Assembly: GCF_000764535.1 (NCBI RefSeq)
Contig: NZ_CP009571.1
Coordinates: 2,413,001 to 2,477,000 of the forward strand
Length of the DNA: 64,000 bases
Source of the DNA: Sphingomonas taxi
GTDB taxonomy: Bacteria; Pseudomonadota; Alphaproteobacteria; Sphingomonadales; Sphingomonadaceae
Direction of reading: 5' to 3'
Numbering within the stretch: the stretch's first letter is position 1; every line of letters starts with the position of its first letter. The position numbers were made by a program, and so were the translations under genes. The notes beneath the pieces are model-generated. The model was not told the DNA's origin and made no database searches. It saw only the letters and a list, made by a program, of their open reading frames with translations. This document shows positions 54,162 to 63,374 of the stretch, piece after piece.

Positions 54162-55517
54162 GACCGGCGTTTCGAGCTGCGTCTTGAGCGCCTGGACGTA
54201 GCTCGCCGCATCCCAGCCATCGACGACGCGATGATCGCAGCTGATCGACAGGTTCATCAGCTTGGCGCGGCGGATCTCGTCGCCGCGACCGGTGAAGACC
54301 GGGCGTTCGACGATCTTGTTCGGACCGATGATCGCCACTTCGGGGCGGTTGATGACCGGCGTCGTCGCGATGCCGCCGAGCGGCCCCAGCGAGGTGACGG
54401 TGATCGTGCCGTTGCCGAGTTCTTCCGGCTTCAGCTTGTTGGCGCGCGCCGCCTCGGCGAGGCGGGCGATCTCGGTGGCGAGTTGCCAGACGTTCCTGTC
54501 CTGCGCGTCGCGGATCACCGGCACGGTGAGGCCTGCATCGGTCTGCGCCGCCATGCCGAGATGGACGCGGCCCGAGCGCGTGACCACGCCCGCCTCGTCG
54601 TCGTAGCGCGCGTTGAGCATCGGGAATTGCGGCAGCGTGCGGCAGATCGCGACGATCAGCAGCGGCAGCAGCGTGAGCTTGGGGCGCGCGCCGCGATGAT
54701 CGTTGAGGTCGGCGCGCATTGCCTCCAGCGCGGTGACGTCGATCTCGTCGACGTAAGTGAAGTGCGGGATGTTGCGCTTCGACGCGGCCATGTTCTCGGC
54801 GATACGGCGGCGCATGCCGATGACGCGGATCTGCTCGTCGGCACGGGCGCGGGATGCGCCGGGGGCTTGATAGCCCTGGCCGGCGTTGTAGCGCAGGAAG
54901 GCGTCGAGATCGGCGTGGCGGACGCGATCGGCGTCGGTCTTCACCTGTGCGAGGTCGATGCCGAGATCGCGCGCGCGGGCGCGGACGGCGGGGGAAGCGA
55001 GGGCCTTAGGCTCCTCCCCGGCACGGGGAGGGGGACCATCCGAAGGATGGTGGAGGGGGGCTGCCACGGACGACGCGCTCGCGTCTTGCCTTACGGGCGG
55101 GGTCGCTTGTGGAGCGCCCCCTCCACCACCGGCTTCGCCGGCGGTCCCCCTCCCCGTGCCGGGGAGGATTTCCTCGACGCCCGGGTTTTCCGCCTCATAT
55201 TGTTCGGCGACCTCGGCCTGCTCGGCACTCGGCGGTGCGGCGATCGCCTCGCCCCCTCCCGCGCTCTCGCCCGCATCCTCGGTCTCGATCACCACCAGCG
55301 CCGCGCCGATCGCGACCTGATCGCCGACCTCGCCGGCCAGCTCGACGACGACGCCCGACACCGGCGATTCCATCTCGACGGTCGCCTTGTCGGTCATCAT
55401 GTCGGCGATATTCTGGTCTTCCTCGACCCGATCGCCGACGGCGACGTGCCAGGCGACGATCTCGGCCTCGGCGATGCCCTCGCCGATGTCCGGCAGCTTG
55501 AAGGTGAAGCGGGCCAT
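54144..55517 (-). CDS. bkdB: E2 component of branched-chain 2-oxoacid dehydrogenase
   Basis: This 457-residue acyltransferase has an N-terminal lipoyl domain with K44 in MTDKATVEM, an E3-binding domain at about 172-205 (ASPAVRARARDLGID) and a catalytic domain ending in the HRVVDG site (H429, D433). It moves acyl groups to CoA. The linker at residues 117-169 is encoded by an inverted-repeat element inserted in frame. The gene follows the E1-beta gene after one base. Confidence 0.93.
   Translation of the reverse strand: MARFTFKLPDIGEGIAEAEIVAWHVAVGDRVEEDQNIADMMTDKATVEMESPVSGVVVELAGEVGDQVAIGAALVVIETEDAGESAGGGEAIAAPPSAEQAEVAEQYEAENPGVEEILPGTGRGTAGEAGGGGGAPQATPPVRQDASASSVAAPLHHPSDGPPPRAGEEPKALASPAVRARARDLGIDLAQVKTDADRVRHADLDAFLRYNAGQGYQAPGASRARADEQIRVIGMRRRIAENMAASKRNIPHFTYVDEIDVTALEAMRADLNDHRGARPKLTLLPLLIVAICRTLPQFPMLNARYDDEAGVVTRSGRVHLGMAAQTDAGLTVPVIRDAQDRNVWQLATEIARLAEAARANKLKPEELGNGTITVTSLGPLGGIATTPVINRPEVAIIGPNKIVERPVFTGRGDEIRRAKLMNLSISCDHRVVDGWDAASYVQALKTQLETPVLLFAD
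55012..55168. repeat. inverted-repeat element inside the E2 gene
   Basis: Ends TCCTCCCCGGCACGGGGAGG and CCTCCCCGTGCCGGGGAGGA are perfect complements, continuing as GGGACC/GGTCCC to 26 bases. The same ends occur in the intergenic element at 58142. The insert keeps the E2 reading frame open. Confidence 0.85.
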
Positions 55518-55518
55518 C

Positions 55519-56580
55519 CTATGCGTCCTTCATGATCTTCTTGAGGGCCTGGCCGATGCGCACCGGCCCCGGGAAATACGCCCATTCGAGGCTGTGCGGA
55601 TACGGCGTGTCATAGCCGGTGACGCGCTCGATCGGCGCTTCGAGATGGTAGAAGCAGCGCTCCTGCACCAACGCCGACAATTCGGCGCCGAAGCCGCTGG
55701 TGCGCGTCGCCTCGTGGACGATCATGCAGCGGCCGGTCTTCTTCACCGACGCCTCGATCGTCTCGATGTCGAGCGGCACGAGCGTGCGCAGGTCGACGAT
55801 CTCGGCATCGATATTGTGCTCGGCGATCACCGCGGTGCAGACGTGGACCATCGTACCGTAGCACAGGATGGTCAGCGCCTCGCCCTCGCGCACCACCGCG
55901 GCCTTGCCGAGCGGGACCTTGTAATAACCGGTCGGCACCTCGCCGGCGGGGTGCTTCGACCAGTTTTCCGACGGCTTGTCCCAATAGCCGTTGAAGGGGC
56001 CGTTGTAGATGCGCTTGGGCTCGAAGAAGAGGACGGGGTCGTTGTCCTCGATCGCCGAGATCAGCAGGCCCTTGGCGTCATAGGGCGTCGCGGGAATCAC
56101 CGTCTTGATGCCGGAGACGTGGGTGAAGATGCCCTCGGGCGACTGCGAATGCGTCTGGCCGCCGAAGATGCCGCCGCCGAACGGCGAGCGCACCGTCATC
56201 GGGCTGATGAACTCGCCCGCCGAGCGATAGCGCAGCCGCGCCGCCTCGGAGACGAGCTGGTCGAGCGCGGGATAGATGTAATCGGCGAACTGGATCTCGG
56301 GGACCGGGCGCAGGCCATAGGCGCCCATGCCGATCGCGACACCGATGATCCCCGTCTCGGTGATCGGCGTGTCGAAGACGCGGGTCTTGCCGTATTTCGC
56401 CTGCAGGCCCGCGGTGGCGCGGAAGACGCCGCCGAAATAGCCGACGTCCTCGCCCATCACCAGCACGTCGGGATCGCGCGCCATGCAGATGTCGAGCGCG
56501 CTATTGATCGCCTGGATCATGTTCATGCGGGCGGTGCCGGTGTCGGCGGCGGGTTCTGGCTGGGTGGTGATGTCGGTCAT
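55519..56580 (-). CDS. bkdA2: E1 beta subunit of branched-chain 2-oxoacid dehydrogenase
   Basis: This 353-residue transketolase-like subunit has MGEDVGYFGGVFRAT, the thiamine-pyrophosphate pocket around DTPITETGIIGVAIG, and QFADYIYPA. The overall pattern is that of the branched-chain rather than the pyruvate complex. It pairs with the E1-alpha subunit to decarboxylate the 2-oxoacids of valine, leucine and isoleucine. A repeat of about 100 bases separates it from the E1-alpha gene, while E2 follows directly. Confidence 0.93.
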   Translation of the reverse strand: MTDITTQPEPAADTGTARMNMIQAINSALDICMARDPDVLVMGEDVGYFGGVFRATAGLQAKYGKTRVFDTPITETGIIGVAIGMGAYGLRPVPEIQFADYIYPALDQLVSEAARLRYRSAGEFISPMTVRSPFGGGIFGGQTHSQSPEGIFTHVSGIKTVIPATPYDAKGLLISAIEDNDPVLFFEPKRIYNGPFNGYWDKPSENWSKHPAGEVPTGYYKVPLGKAAVVREGEALTILCYGTMVHVCTAVIAEHNIDAEIVDLRTLVPLDIETIEASVKKTGRCMIVHEATRTSGFGAELSALVQERCFYHLEAPIERVTGYDTPYPHSLEWAYFPGPVRIGQALKKIMKDA

Positions 56581-56581
56581 T

Positions 56582-56680
56582 CCACAATCCTCGTCACCCC
56601 GGGCTCGACCCGGGGTCGCGCTATCGTGCGCGGAAGGAAAGAAACAGCGGGACCCCGGGTCACGCCCGGGGTGACGGCGT
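56582..56680. repeat. CACCCCGG-type paired-hairpin repeat between E1 genes
   Basis: GTCACCCCGGGCTCGACCCGGGGT and ACCCCGGGTCACGCCCGGGGTGAC sit inside the operon between the E1-alpha and E1-beta genes. It could tune the ratio of the two subunits or simply be a tolerated insertion. Confidence 0.7.
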
Positions 56681-56689
56681 GCGTGGTCA

Positions 56690-57997
56690 TCACTTGCGCG
56701 CCCATGGCCGGCCGCTCGCCTCTTCCTCGGCCATCATCTGCGCCTGCTGTTCGCGCAAATGCCACGGCATCTCCTCGAACACGCCGTCGAACAGCGTATC
56801 GAGCGGCTGGTGCAGGCCGTGGCCGAGGATGCCGTTCTTCTCGGCTTCCTTCTGCTCGGCCTTGACGTATTCGGCGAGCTCGCGGTCCTGCGCGGCGTGG
56901 CGCTCCTCGTCCCATTCGCCGATGACGATGAGGTGCTGCTTCAGCCGCGCGATCGGGTCGCCGAGCGGCCAGGCGGTCGGTTCGCCGGCGCTGCGATATT
57001 GCGTCGGGTCGTCGGAGGTCGAATGGCCTTCCGCGCGATAGGTGAAATGTTCGATCAGCGTCGGCCCGGCGTTGGTACGCGCGCGCTCCGCCGCCCACAG
57101 GGTCGCCGCATAGACCGCCAGCGCGTCATTGCCGTCGACGCGCAGCCCGGCGATGCCATAGCCGATCGCGCGCGCCGCGAAGGTCGTCGCCTCGGCCCCG
57201 GCGAAGCCCGAGAAGCTGCTGATCGCCCATTGGTTGTTGACGACGTTGAAGATCACCGGCGCGCGATAGACCGCGGCGAAGGTGCAGGCGGAGTGGAAGT
57301 CGCCTTCCGCGGTCGAGCCCTCGCCGCACCACGCCGCGGCGATGCGCGTATCGCCCTTGGCGGCCGAGGCCATCGCCCAGCCGACCGCCTGCGGATATTG
57401 CGTGGTGAGATTGCCCGAGATCGAGAAGAAGCCGTGGTCGCGCGCCGAATACATGATCGGCAGCTGCTTGCCCTGGAGCTTGTCGCCACGATTCGAGTAG
57501 ATCTGGTTCATCATCTCGACCAGCGGATAGCCGCGCGCGATGAGCAGCCCCTGCTGGCGATAGGACGGGAAGCACATGTCCTCGAAGTCGAGCGCCTGAG
57601 CGGCGGCGATCGCCACCGCCTCCTCGCCCGTCGCCTTCATGTAGAAGCTGGTCTTGCCCTGCCGCTGCGCGCGGAACATCCGCTCGTCGAAGGCGCGGAG
57701 CAGCGCCATGTTGCGCAGCATCCGCCGCAGCATGTCGGGCGAGAGCTTGGGGTCCCACGGCCCGACGGCGCGGCCGTCCTCGTCGAGGACGCGGACCAAC
57801 GTATAAGCGAGATCGGTGAAATCGTGCGCCGAGGCGGCGGTATCGGGGCGCCGCGCGGCACCGGCGGGCGGCACGTCGACGCCGACGAAGTCGACCGCAT
57901 CGCCGGGCCGGAACTTGGGCTCCGGCACGTGCAGCGTCAGCCCGGGCAGGTTCCGGGGCGGCTGCGCATTGGCGCGAGGATGCTCGCTGGCCACCAT
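56690..57997 (-). CDS. bkdA1: E1 alpha subunit of branched-chain 2-oxoacid dehydrogenase
   Basis: This 435-residue thiamine-pyrophosphate enzyme subunit has the TPP/Mg motif GEGSTAEGDFHSA...NNQWAIS, the substrate and regulatory segment FSISGNLTTQYPQAVG, and the YRAEGHSTSDDPTQYR loop. An extra N-terminal stretch of about 90 residues is typical of this enzyme in bacteria. The ATG follows AAGGAGAGAG. It begins the E1-alpha, E1-beta, E2 operon. An E3 (lipoamide dehydrogenase) gene is not in the window. Confidence 0.94.
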   Translation of the reverse strand: MVASEHPRANAQPPRNLPGLTLHVPEPKFRPGDAVDFVGVDVPPAGAARRPDTAASAHDFTDLAYTLVRVLDEDGRAVGPWDPKLSPDMLRRMLRNMALLRAFDERMFRAQRQGKTSFYMKATGEEAVAIAAAQALDFEDMCFPSYRQQGLLIARGYPLVEMMNQIYSNRGDKLQGKQLPIMYSARDHGFFSISGNLTTQYPQAVGWAMASAAKGDTRIAAAWCGEGSTAEGDFHSACTFAAVYRAPVIFNVVNNQWAISSFSGFAGAEATTFAARAIGYGIAGLRVDGNDALAVYAATLWAAERARTNAGPTLIEHFTYRAEGHSTSDDPTQYRSAGEPTAWPLGDPIARLKQHLIVIGEWDEERHAAQDRELAEYVKAEQKEAEKNGILGHGLHQPLDTLFDGVFEEMPWHLREQQAQMMAEEEASGRPWARK

Positions 57998-58141
57998 CTC
58001 TCTCCTTCACGTCCGACGAGGGTCGCCAGCGCTGTTGTTGGATCGTGTTGCGCGGCTGTAATTAAATTTCAAGCGGCTTTTCGGTGGGCGGAGCGATTCC
58101 GCTGTACCGGTCGAAACGGATCGTGTGCCGGGCGACCCCGT

Positions 58142-58270
58142 TCCTCCCCGGCACGGGGAGGTGGCGGCGCGAAGCGCTGACGGAGGGGGGCGTCCACAGG
58201 CGCCACGCCTGCGGCCCGCCCCCTCCACCACCCGCTGCGCGGGCGGTCCCCCTCCCCGTGCCGGGGAGGA
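58142..58270. repeat. TCCTCCCC-ended inverted-repeat element, intergenic copy
   Basis: This has the same ends as the element in the E2 gene (TCCTCCCCGGCACGGGGAGG and CCTCCCCGTGCCGGGGAGGA), with interior GCTGACGGAGGG and CCTCCACCACCCGC. It takes up half of the 278-base gap before E1-alpha; the rest shows no gene. Confidence 0.82.
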
Positions 58271-58275
58271 TTGGC

Positions 58276-59277
58276 TCACCCCACCGTCTGCTCGATCACG
58301 CCGAAGATCGGATGGTGCTTGTCGTCCTCCGCCCAGATGCGCACGGTGTCGCCCTTGCGCAGGAACGGCGTCGTCGCCGTGCCGGTGGCGATCGTCTCGA
58401 CGGTGCGCAGCTCGGCGAGGCAGGAATAGCCGACGCCGCCCGCCGCGATCGTCTGGCCCGGACCGCCATCGGGGCCGCGGTTCGAGACGGTGCCCGAGCC
58501 GACGATCGTCCCCGCCCCCAGCCGGCGCGTCTTCGCCGCATGCGCGACCAGCGTTCCGAAGTCGAAGGTCATGTCCTCGCCCGCATCGGCGCGGCCGAAC
58601 GGCTGGCCGTTGAGATCGACGTGCAGCTTGCGGTGCAGCTTGCCGTCCCGCCACCAGTCGCCAAGCGCCTCCGGGGTGACGAATACCGGCGAGAAGGCGC
58701 TCGCCGGCTTGGACTGGAAGAAGCCGAAGCCCTTGGCGAGCTCGCCGGGGATCAGATTGCGCAGGCTGACGTCGTTGGTCAGCCCGACCAGCCGGATGCC
58801 GGCGAGCGCCTCGTCGCGGCTCGCGCCGAGCGGCACGTCGCCGGTGACGACCACCACCTCGGCCTCGAGATCGCAGCCCCAGGCCTCGTCGGCGAGCGGG
58901 ATCGCATCGCGCGGGCCGAGGAAGCCGTCCGAGCCGCCCTGATACATCAGGGGATCGTGCCAGAAGGTCTCGGGCATCTCGGCGCCGCGCGCCTGCCGGA
59001 CGAGCGCGACATGGTTCACATAGGCCGAGCCGTCCGCCCATTGATACGCCCGCGGCAGCGGCGAGGCGGCGTCATGTTCGTGGAAGCGCTCGCGCGGGAT
59101 CACCTCGTGGTCGAGGTCGGTGGCGAGGTTCTGGAGGTCGGGCAGCAACCGGTCCCACTGGTCGAGCGCCGCCTGCAAGGTCGGCGCGATATGCGTCGCA
59201 TCGGCGCACCAGGCGAGATCGGTGGAGACGACGACGAGCCTGCCGTCACGGCCCTGCTTCAGACTGGCGAGTTTCAT
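58276..59277 (-). CDS. fumarylacetoacetate hydrolase family protein
   Basis: This 333-residue enzyme has the FAH fold: WGCDLEAEVVVVTGDVP with metal-binding acidic residues, LTNDVSLRN and GSGTVSNRG in the catalytic core, and a FAH-type C-terminal barrel. The N-terminal half resembles the shorter bacterial fumarylacetoacetases of the homogentisate pathway, so it may finish tyrosine breakdown started by PhhA. The exact substrate is not proven. The start at 59277 has GAGAGG at good spacing; the longer frame reads into repeat DNA. Confidence 0.85.
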   Translation of the reverse strand: MKLASLKQGRDGRLVVVSTDLAWCADATHIAPTLQAALDQWDRLLPDLQNLATDLDHEVIPRERFHEHDAASPLPRAYQWADGSAYVNHVALVRQARGAEMPETFWHDPLMYQGGSDGFLGPRDAIPLADEAWGCDLEAEVVVVTGDVPLGASRDEALAGIRLVGLTNDVSLRNLIPGELAKGFGFFQSKPASAFSPVFVTPEALGDWWRDGKLHRKLHVDLNGQPFGRADAGEDMTFDFGTLVAHAAKTRRLGAGTIVGSGTVSNRGPDGGPGQTIAAGGVGYSCLAELRTVETIATGTATTPFLRKGDTVRIWAEDDKHHPIFGVIEQTVG

Positions 59278-59379
59278 CCGGCGCATCCTCTCATGTCGTT
59301 GGCCCGACGGTGTATCGGCTGGCGTGCCGGGTTGCGACGGAAAAGTATCGGGGGATACGGGAGGCCCCTCCATCCCAAT

Positions 59380-59483
59380 CGTCATCCCGACGAAAGTCGG
59401 GACCCATGGATGCGCCGCCGCCGATGATGCGCGCCTACGCGAGTTCGCCGCCACCATGGGTCCCGGCTTTCGCCGGGATGACG
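59380..59483. repeat. CGTCATCCC-type double-hairpin repeat, copy 3
   Basis: The unit matches 8560 and 19941. It lies in the 291-base gap between the FAH-family gene and the autotransporter, which otherwise contains only the terminator at 59517. Confidence 0.78.
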
Positions 59484-59516
59484 AACGGTGGAGATGACGA
59501 ATGGGACAAACGACAA

Positions 59517-59546
59517 GGGCCGCCCTCCCCTGCGGGAGAGCGGCCC
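59517..59546 (-). terminator. probable intrinsic terminator of the autotransporter gene
   Basis: GGGCCGC pairs with GCGGCCC, with an inner CTCCC/GGGAG stem and a four-base loop, starting 22 bases past the stop codon. On the minus strand it is followed by TTGTCGTTTG, a T-rich but broken tract. Confidence 0.55.
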
Positions 59547-59568
59547 CGGTTTTACGTGCGACGATCGA

Positions 59569-62500
59569 TCAGAATTTGAACTTGATCGCGCCGCGATAGG
59601 CCTGGTTGCGCACGTCCTTGCGCGCGACGGTGGTGTCGGTGCTGACCGACAGCTCGATCCGGTCGGTGGCATAGGACAGGCCCGCCGCCAGCTCGGCCCA
59701 ATTCTGGTCCTGGCTCGACAGGCGGAAGCCCGCCGGTGCGGTGCCGCCGATGAAATTGGCGGTGAACACGCCCGGCTGGTCCTTGAAGTCGTGGACGTAA
59801 TAGGCCGAGGCGAACGGCTTGATCACGTCGCCGCCGGCCAGTTGCAGCCCGGCGCGACCCTGCGCGCTGTCGAGATTGTAGCGGTCGAAGCGCAGCGCGC
59901 CGTCGCCGCCGGTCTCCACCGTCGGCGTGAAGCCGATGTGGTTGACCCGCGCCGCGATCCGCGGCCCGATCTGCAAGCCGCCGAAGTCGAACATCTGCCC
60001 GAGACCGACCTCCGCCGACACCGCCAGCGCATCGTCGCGGCTGCGCAGCGTCGAGGCGACCGTGGCGATCGCCACGGTACGCCGCGTATACGCCTGGAAC
60101 ACGCCGCCGCTGACCTGCGCGTCGAGCACCTGCCCGCCCGGCGCTTGCAGCTTGCCGAACAGCGTACCCTGGAACAGCTCGCCGCGCGCCGACTGGCCGA
60201 CGCCGCCGGTGGTGCCGTCGAGCTTGGTATAGCCGAAACCGAAGCCGAGCACGCCGGTGTCGCTGACCTTCGCCTCGATGCCGCTGACAACGTAGAAGCC
60301 GTCGAAATTGTCACGGCCACCGAATGGATTGGCATCGCGCAGGCTGCGGCTGTCGCCGTCGACGTACCCGCCGGCGATGAACACGTTGACGTTCTCCGGC
60401 AGCACGCCCTCACGCACCGTGGTCGAGGTGGTGTCGCTCGCGGTCGCCTGCGTCACCGGCAGGTCGCTCGCCATCAGCGCGGCGAATTGCAGCGGCTGAC
60501 CGGTCATCGTCAGCGTCCCCGACAGCGGCTGGCTGGCGTCGATCCCGGCGAGATGCTGGCGGTAGAAGCGCGACATATTCTCGGTCGCGACCGTGCCCAT
60601 GCCGTATTTGAGCGGCGTGGTGCGCGGCGCGAGCCCTTCCAGCGTCGCACGGATCGTCCCCGCATCCTGAAGATCGAGGATGCCGTACAGACCCGACAGC
60701 GCATTGTAGTTGCTCGCGCGGTTGCGATCGAGCAGCCCGGCGAAGGCGGTCTGGATCGGCGTCGCGGCGACGACGCTGGCATAGCTGCCGGCGACGATCC
60801 GCGCCTGCACCGCATTCGCCGAATAGACGAATTGCGGGGTCAGGATCGCCGACAGGGCGGAGGGCGACTGGAAGGTGCCGACGACCCCGCCCGCCGCGGT
60901 GACGATCGTGTAGAGATCGTTGTAGCGGATCATGTGCCCGGCGACCGGCGCGAAGCCGACGCGGCCGCCGATGCTGGCAACACCGTCGGTCGTGCCGTTG
61001 CGCACCACCGCGACGCGGTCCGACGTGCCGTTCGGGCCGACGTCGACCAGCAACGTGCTGCCCGAAGCGAGGATCAGGTTGCCGCCGACGGTCAGCGTGC
61101 CGATCGTCCCCATCGTGCCCGGCGCGATGATGCCGGTGGCGCTGGTGAGGAACGGCGTGTTGATCCGGCCGCTTCCGGTGAGCAGGCCGCTCATCAGGAA
61201 GTAATCGCCGCGCGTCGACAGCGTGCCGTCGACCTGCACCGCGCCGGTATATTGGTTGACCGCCATCAGGCTGGTCAGCGATCCCGCCGAGGTGATCGCC
61301 AGCTTCGCATTGGTGCCGGCGACGCTGAACCGGTCGATCGTCACCGCGGTGTCGAGCGTCGTCGTGCCCGCCGCACTCAGCGTGACGTCATAATACCGCG
61401 CGCTGCGCCGCGTCGCCGCATCGGGATCGATGTTGTTCGGCACGAAGTTGGTCGCACCGGGCAGGCCGTTGGCGAGCGTCGCCGCCGGCAGCGCCGCAGC
61501 GACCGCGTCGCCGCCGACGGCAGCGGTGGCGTCGGCATCGATCTTGCGCACCGTCGCCTGATCGTTGCCACTGCTCGCGGTGCCGCCCTGTACGCCCGGC
61601 TGCGCGGCGGCGACCGGCTGACCGTCGACATAGGTGATCTTGGTCTTCACGTCATAGCATTGGTCGTAGTTGAACGCCGGCTCCTGATCGCAGACCTGAC
61701 CGAATTTGTTCTCCGTATCGGGGGTGATGCCGAGGCCGGGCGTGGTCGGCACGCCATTGGCGAGCTGGCCGTTGACGATCACCTGATAGGAGGGGTCGAG
61801 CGCCGTCACCCAGTGGCTGGCATCGCTCCACTTGCCGTCCCCGGCGACCGTATTGGCGTAGCGATACGGATTGTTGGCGAGGATATAGTCCCAATAGAGA
61901 TACAGCGGCTGGTAGAAAGCGGTGGTGCCGTAGCCGCCGCGGATCTGGCCGCCGAACGTGTAGCTGCCCGACAGCACGCCGATGATCGTCGCCTTGTTGA
62001 ACGTCCGGTCGAGGATCAGCGGACCGCCCGAATCGCCGGGGCCGGTCGTCCCCTCGCGGGGCAGCGCCTCGTCCTTGAACAGGTTGTAATCGCCGGGATA
62101 GCGGCGGGTCGGATCGTCGAAGTCGGTCTGGTACAGATTGGCGGGCAGGCCGGCGCTGCCGCCGAACAGGCCGAAATAGAAATCGTCGATCGAGCCGAGC
62201 AGGCCGACGTAATTCTCCGCGACGCGGCGGCGGTAATCGATCGCGCCGCTGGCGCCGGTCAGGCCGGTGCCGTTGGTGCCGTAGCCGGTCACCGTGACGT
62301 GATAGCCGGTGCCGGTCGTGTCGCTGATCGACGCGGGCGCGGGCAGCGGCGAGAAGAGCATCGTCCAGGTCGGCACGTCGGCCGCCGGCGTGTCGAAGGT
62401 CGCCAATGCGACATCGGCCTGCAGGAAGTTGTTGGCGAGGCCGAGGTTCAGCGACTGCGCGTTGTAGACGACCTGATTGACGTTGTAGAAATGGTTGGCG

Positions 62501-62988
62501 GTGCTGGTGCTGTAGTTGCTGCGGAACCAGGCGCGCTGGCCGGCAATCGTGTCCGCCTCGAAGCCGAAGCCGATCGGCAGCTGCCCGGCGCCCTTGCCGT
62601 AGTTCCACGGGTTCATCGCGGTCCCGGTCGGGCTTTCGTTGACGCAATGCGCCGCGAACACGACGGTGCGCGGATTGATCAGCGTGCCGGTGCACAGGCC
62701 GACGAAGCCGTTCTTCTGGTCGATGATCATCTGGCCGACGCCATTGACGCCCTGGTCGAGGATCGTGCTCGGCGTGCCGGGATTGGAGATGACGACGCTG
62801 GGATCGGCCTGCGGCGGCGTCGTCGTCGCCGACCCGCCCTGCATCTCGGCGATCGGCAGGATGCCCTTGAGGCTCATCGAAAGATCCGAAGTCGCGGCCT
62901 GGGCCTGGGCGGCGCCCGGCAGCGCGATCAGCGCCGACGAGGCGAGAAGGACGCGACGGGCTGCGCCACGCAATGCTGTATTAGCCAT
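59569..62988 (-). CDS. autotransporter with trypsin-like serine protease passenger
   Basis: This 1139-residue protein has a signal peptide (cut near AAQAQA, residue 31), a chymotrypsin-type protease domain (H114 in FAAHC, D192 in ADVALATF, S320 in GDSGGPL), then a beta-helix-like stretch rich in GT-repeats and a C-terminal beta-barrel ending in AIKFKF with terminal phenylalanine. The last 280 residues carry the alternating pattern of an autotransporter barrel. It should be displayed on or released from the outer membrane. The protease substrate is unknown. Confidence 0.92.
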   Translation of the reverse strand: MANTALRGAARRVLLASSALIALPGAAQAQAATSDLSMSLKGILPIAEMQGGSATTTPPQADPSVVISNPGTPSTILDQGVNGVGQMIIDQKNGFVGLCTGTLINPRTVVFAAHCVNESPTGTAMNPWNYGKGAGQLPIGFGFEADTIAGQRAWFRSNYSTSTANHFYNVNQVVYNAQSLNLGLANNFLQADVALATFDTPAADVPTWTMLFSPLPAPASISDTTGTGYHVTVTGYGTNGTGLTGASGAIDYRRRVAENYVGLLGSIDDFYFGLFGGSAGLPANLYQTDFDDPTRRYPGDYNLFKDEALPREGTTGPGDSGGPLILDRTFNKATIIGVLSGSYTFGGQIRGGYGTTAFYQPLYLYWDYILANNPYRYANTVAGDGKWSDASHWVTALDPSYQVIVNGQLANGVPTTPGLGITPDTENKFGQVCDQEPAFNYDQCYDVKTKITYVDGQPVAAAQPGVQGGTASSGNDQATVRKIDADATAAVGGDAVAAALPAATLANGLPGATNFVPNNIDPDAATRRSARYYDVTLSAAGTTTLDTAVTIDRFSVAGTNAKLAITSAGSLTSLMAVNQYTGAVQVDGTLSTRGDYFLMSGLLTGSGRINTPFLTSATGIIAPGTMGTIGTLTVGGNLILASGSTLLVDVGPNGTSDRVAVVRNGTTDGVASIGGRVGFAPVAGHMIRYNDLYTIVTAAGGVVGTFQSPSALSAILTPQFVYSANAVQARIVAGSYASVVAATPIQTAFAGLLDRNRASNYNALSGLYGILDLQDAGTIRATLEGLAPRTTPLKYGMGTVATENMSRFYRQHLAGIDASQPLSGTLTMTGQPLQFAALMASDLPVTQATASDTTSTTVREGVLPENVNVFIAGGYVDGDSRSLRDANPFGGRDNFDGFYVVSGIEAKVSDTGVLGFGFGYTKLDGTTGGVGQSARGELFQGTLFGKLQAPGGQVLDAQVSGGVFQAYTRRTVAIATVASTLRSRDDALAVSAEVGLGQMFDFGGLQIGPRIAARVNHIGFTPTVETGGDGALRFDRYNLDSAQGRAGLQLAGGDVIKPFASAYYVHDFKDQPGVFTANFIGGTAPAGFRLSSQDQNWAELAAGLSYATDRIELSVSTDTTVARKDVRNQAYRGAIKFKF

Positions 62989-63080
62989 TATCTATTCTAA
63001 TCCCCTGTTATTCGGCCGATCTTCTCACGGTCACGAATGTCGGGGAGCCTATTGGGGGCCGGGGGCAAGTCAAGGCGGCA

Positions 63081-63106
63081 GGAAGGTCAACCTTCCATTA
63101 TAGAAT
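63081..63106 (-). promoter_or_regulatory. palindrome and TATAAT box before the autotransporter
   Basis: GGAAGGT-CA-ACCTTCC (63081-63096) is a near-perfect 16-base palindrome. Immediately upstream on the minus strand lies TATAAT (63102-63097), a perfect -10 box, though no good -35 is seen 17 bases before it. The palindrome would overlap the transcription start of the autotransporter gene and could be an operator. The rest of the 386-base gap to the helicase gene holds no recognisable gene. Confidence 0.4.
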
Positions 63107-63374
63107 CGGAAATGGTGAAAGTGTTGATCGCGAGCCACACCGATGCCCGTTTCGCCTCCGACTTGACTTTTGCCGCGATGCAGCGCACATGGCGGTCAAT
63201 CGAGGCGTCATGCAGCGTGAACGGGTTGGCTCTGCCACCCCCGGCTCCGCCTCGGTCGATACGCTCAGGGCTTCCCTATTCACGCGGGGTGTCAGTTTCC
63301 CCCGCCCCCTGCGAGCCGTTTCCATGATGGAATCCGGCGCGCGGGTCAGGCCCCGTTTTGAAGGCTCGTTTTAC

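Noticed and set aside
59488..63000. Open frame of 1170 codons on the plus strand opposite the autotransporter
   Set aside because: It is the mirror of a GC-rich gene: Arg/Ala/Asp-rich with no domain, no signal and no ribosome-binding site. The opposite strand has a full autotransporter with catalytic triad.
63037..63327. Small open frame of 96 codons upstream of the DEAD-box helicase
   Set aside because: There is no ribosome-binding site, the composition is unlike neighbours, and it overlaps the predicted promoter region of the autotransporter.
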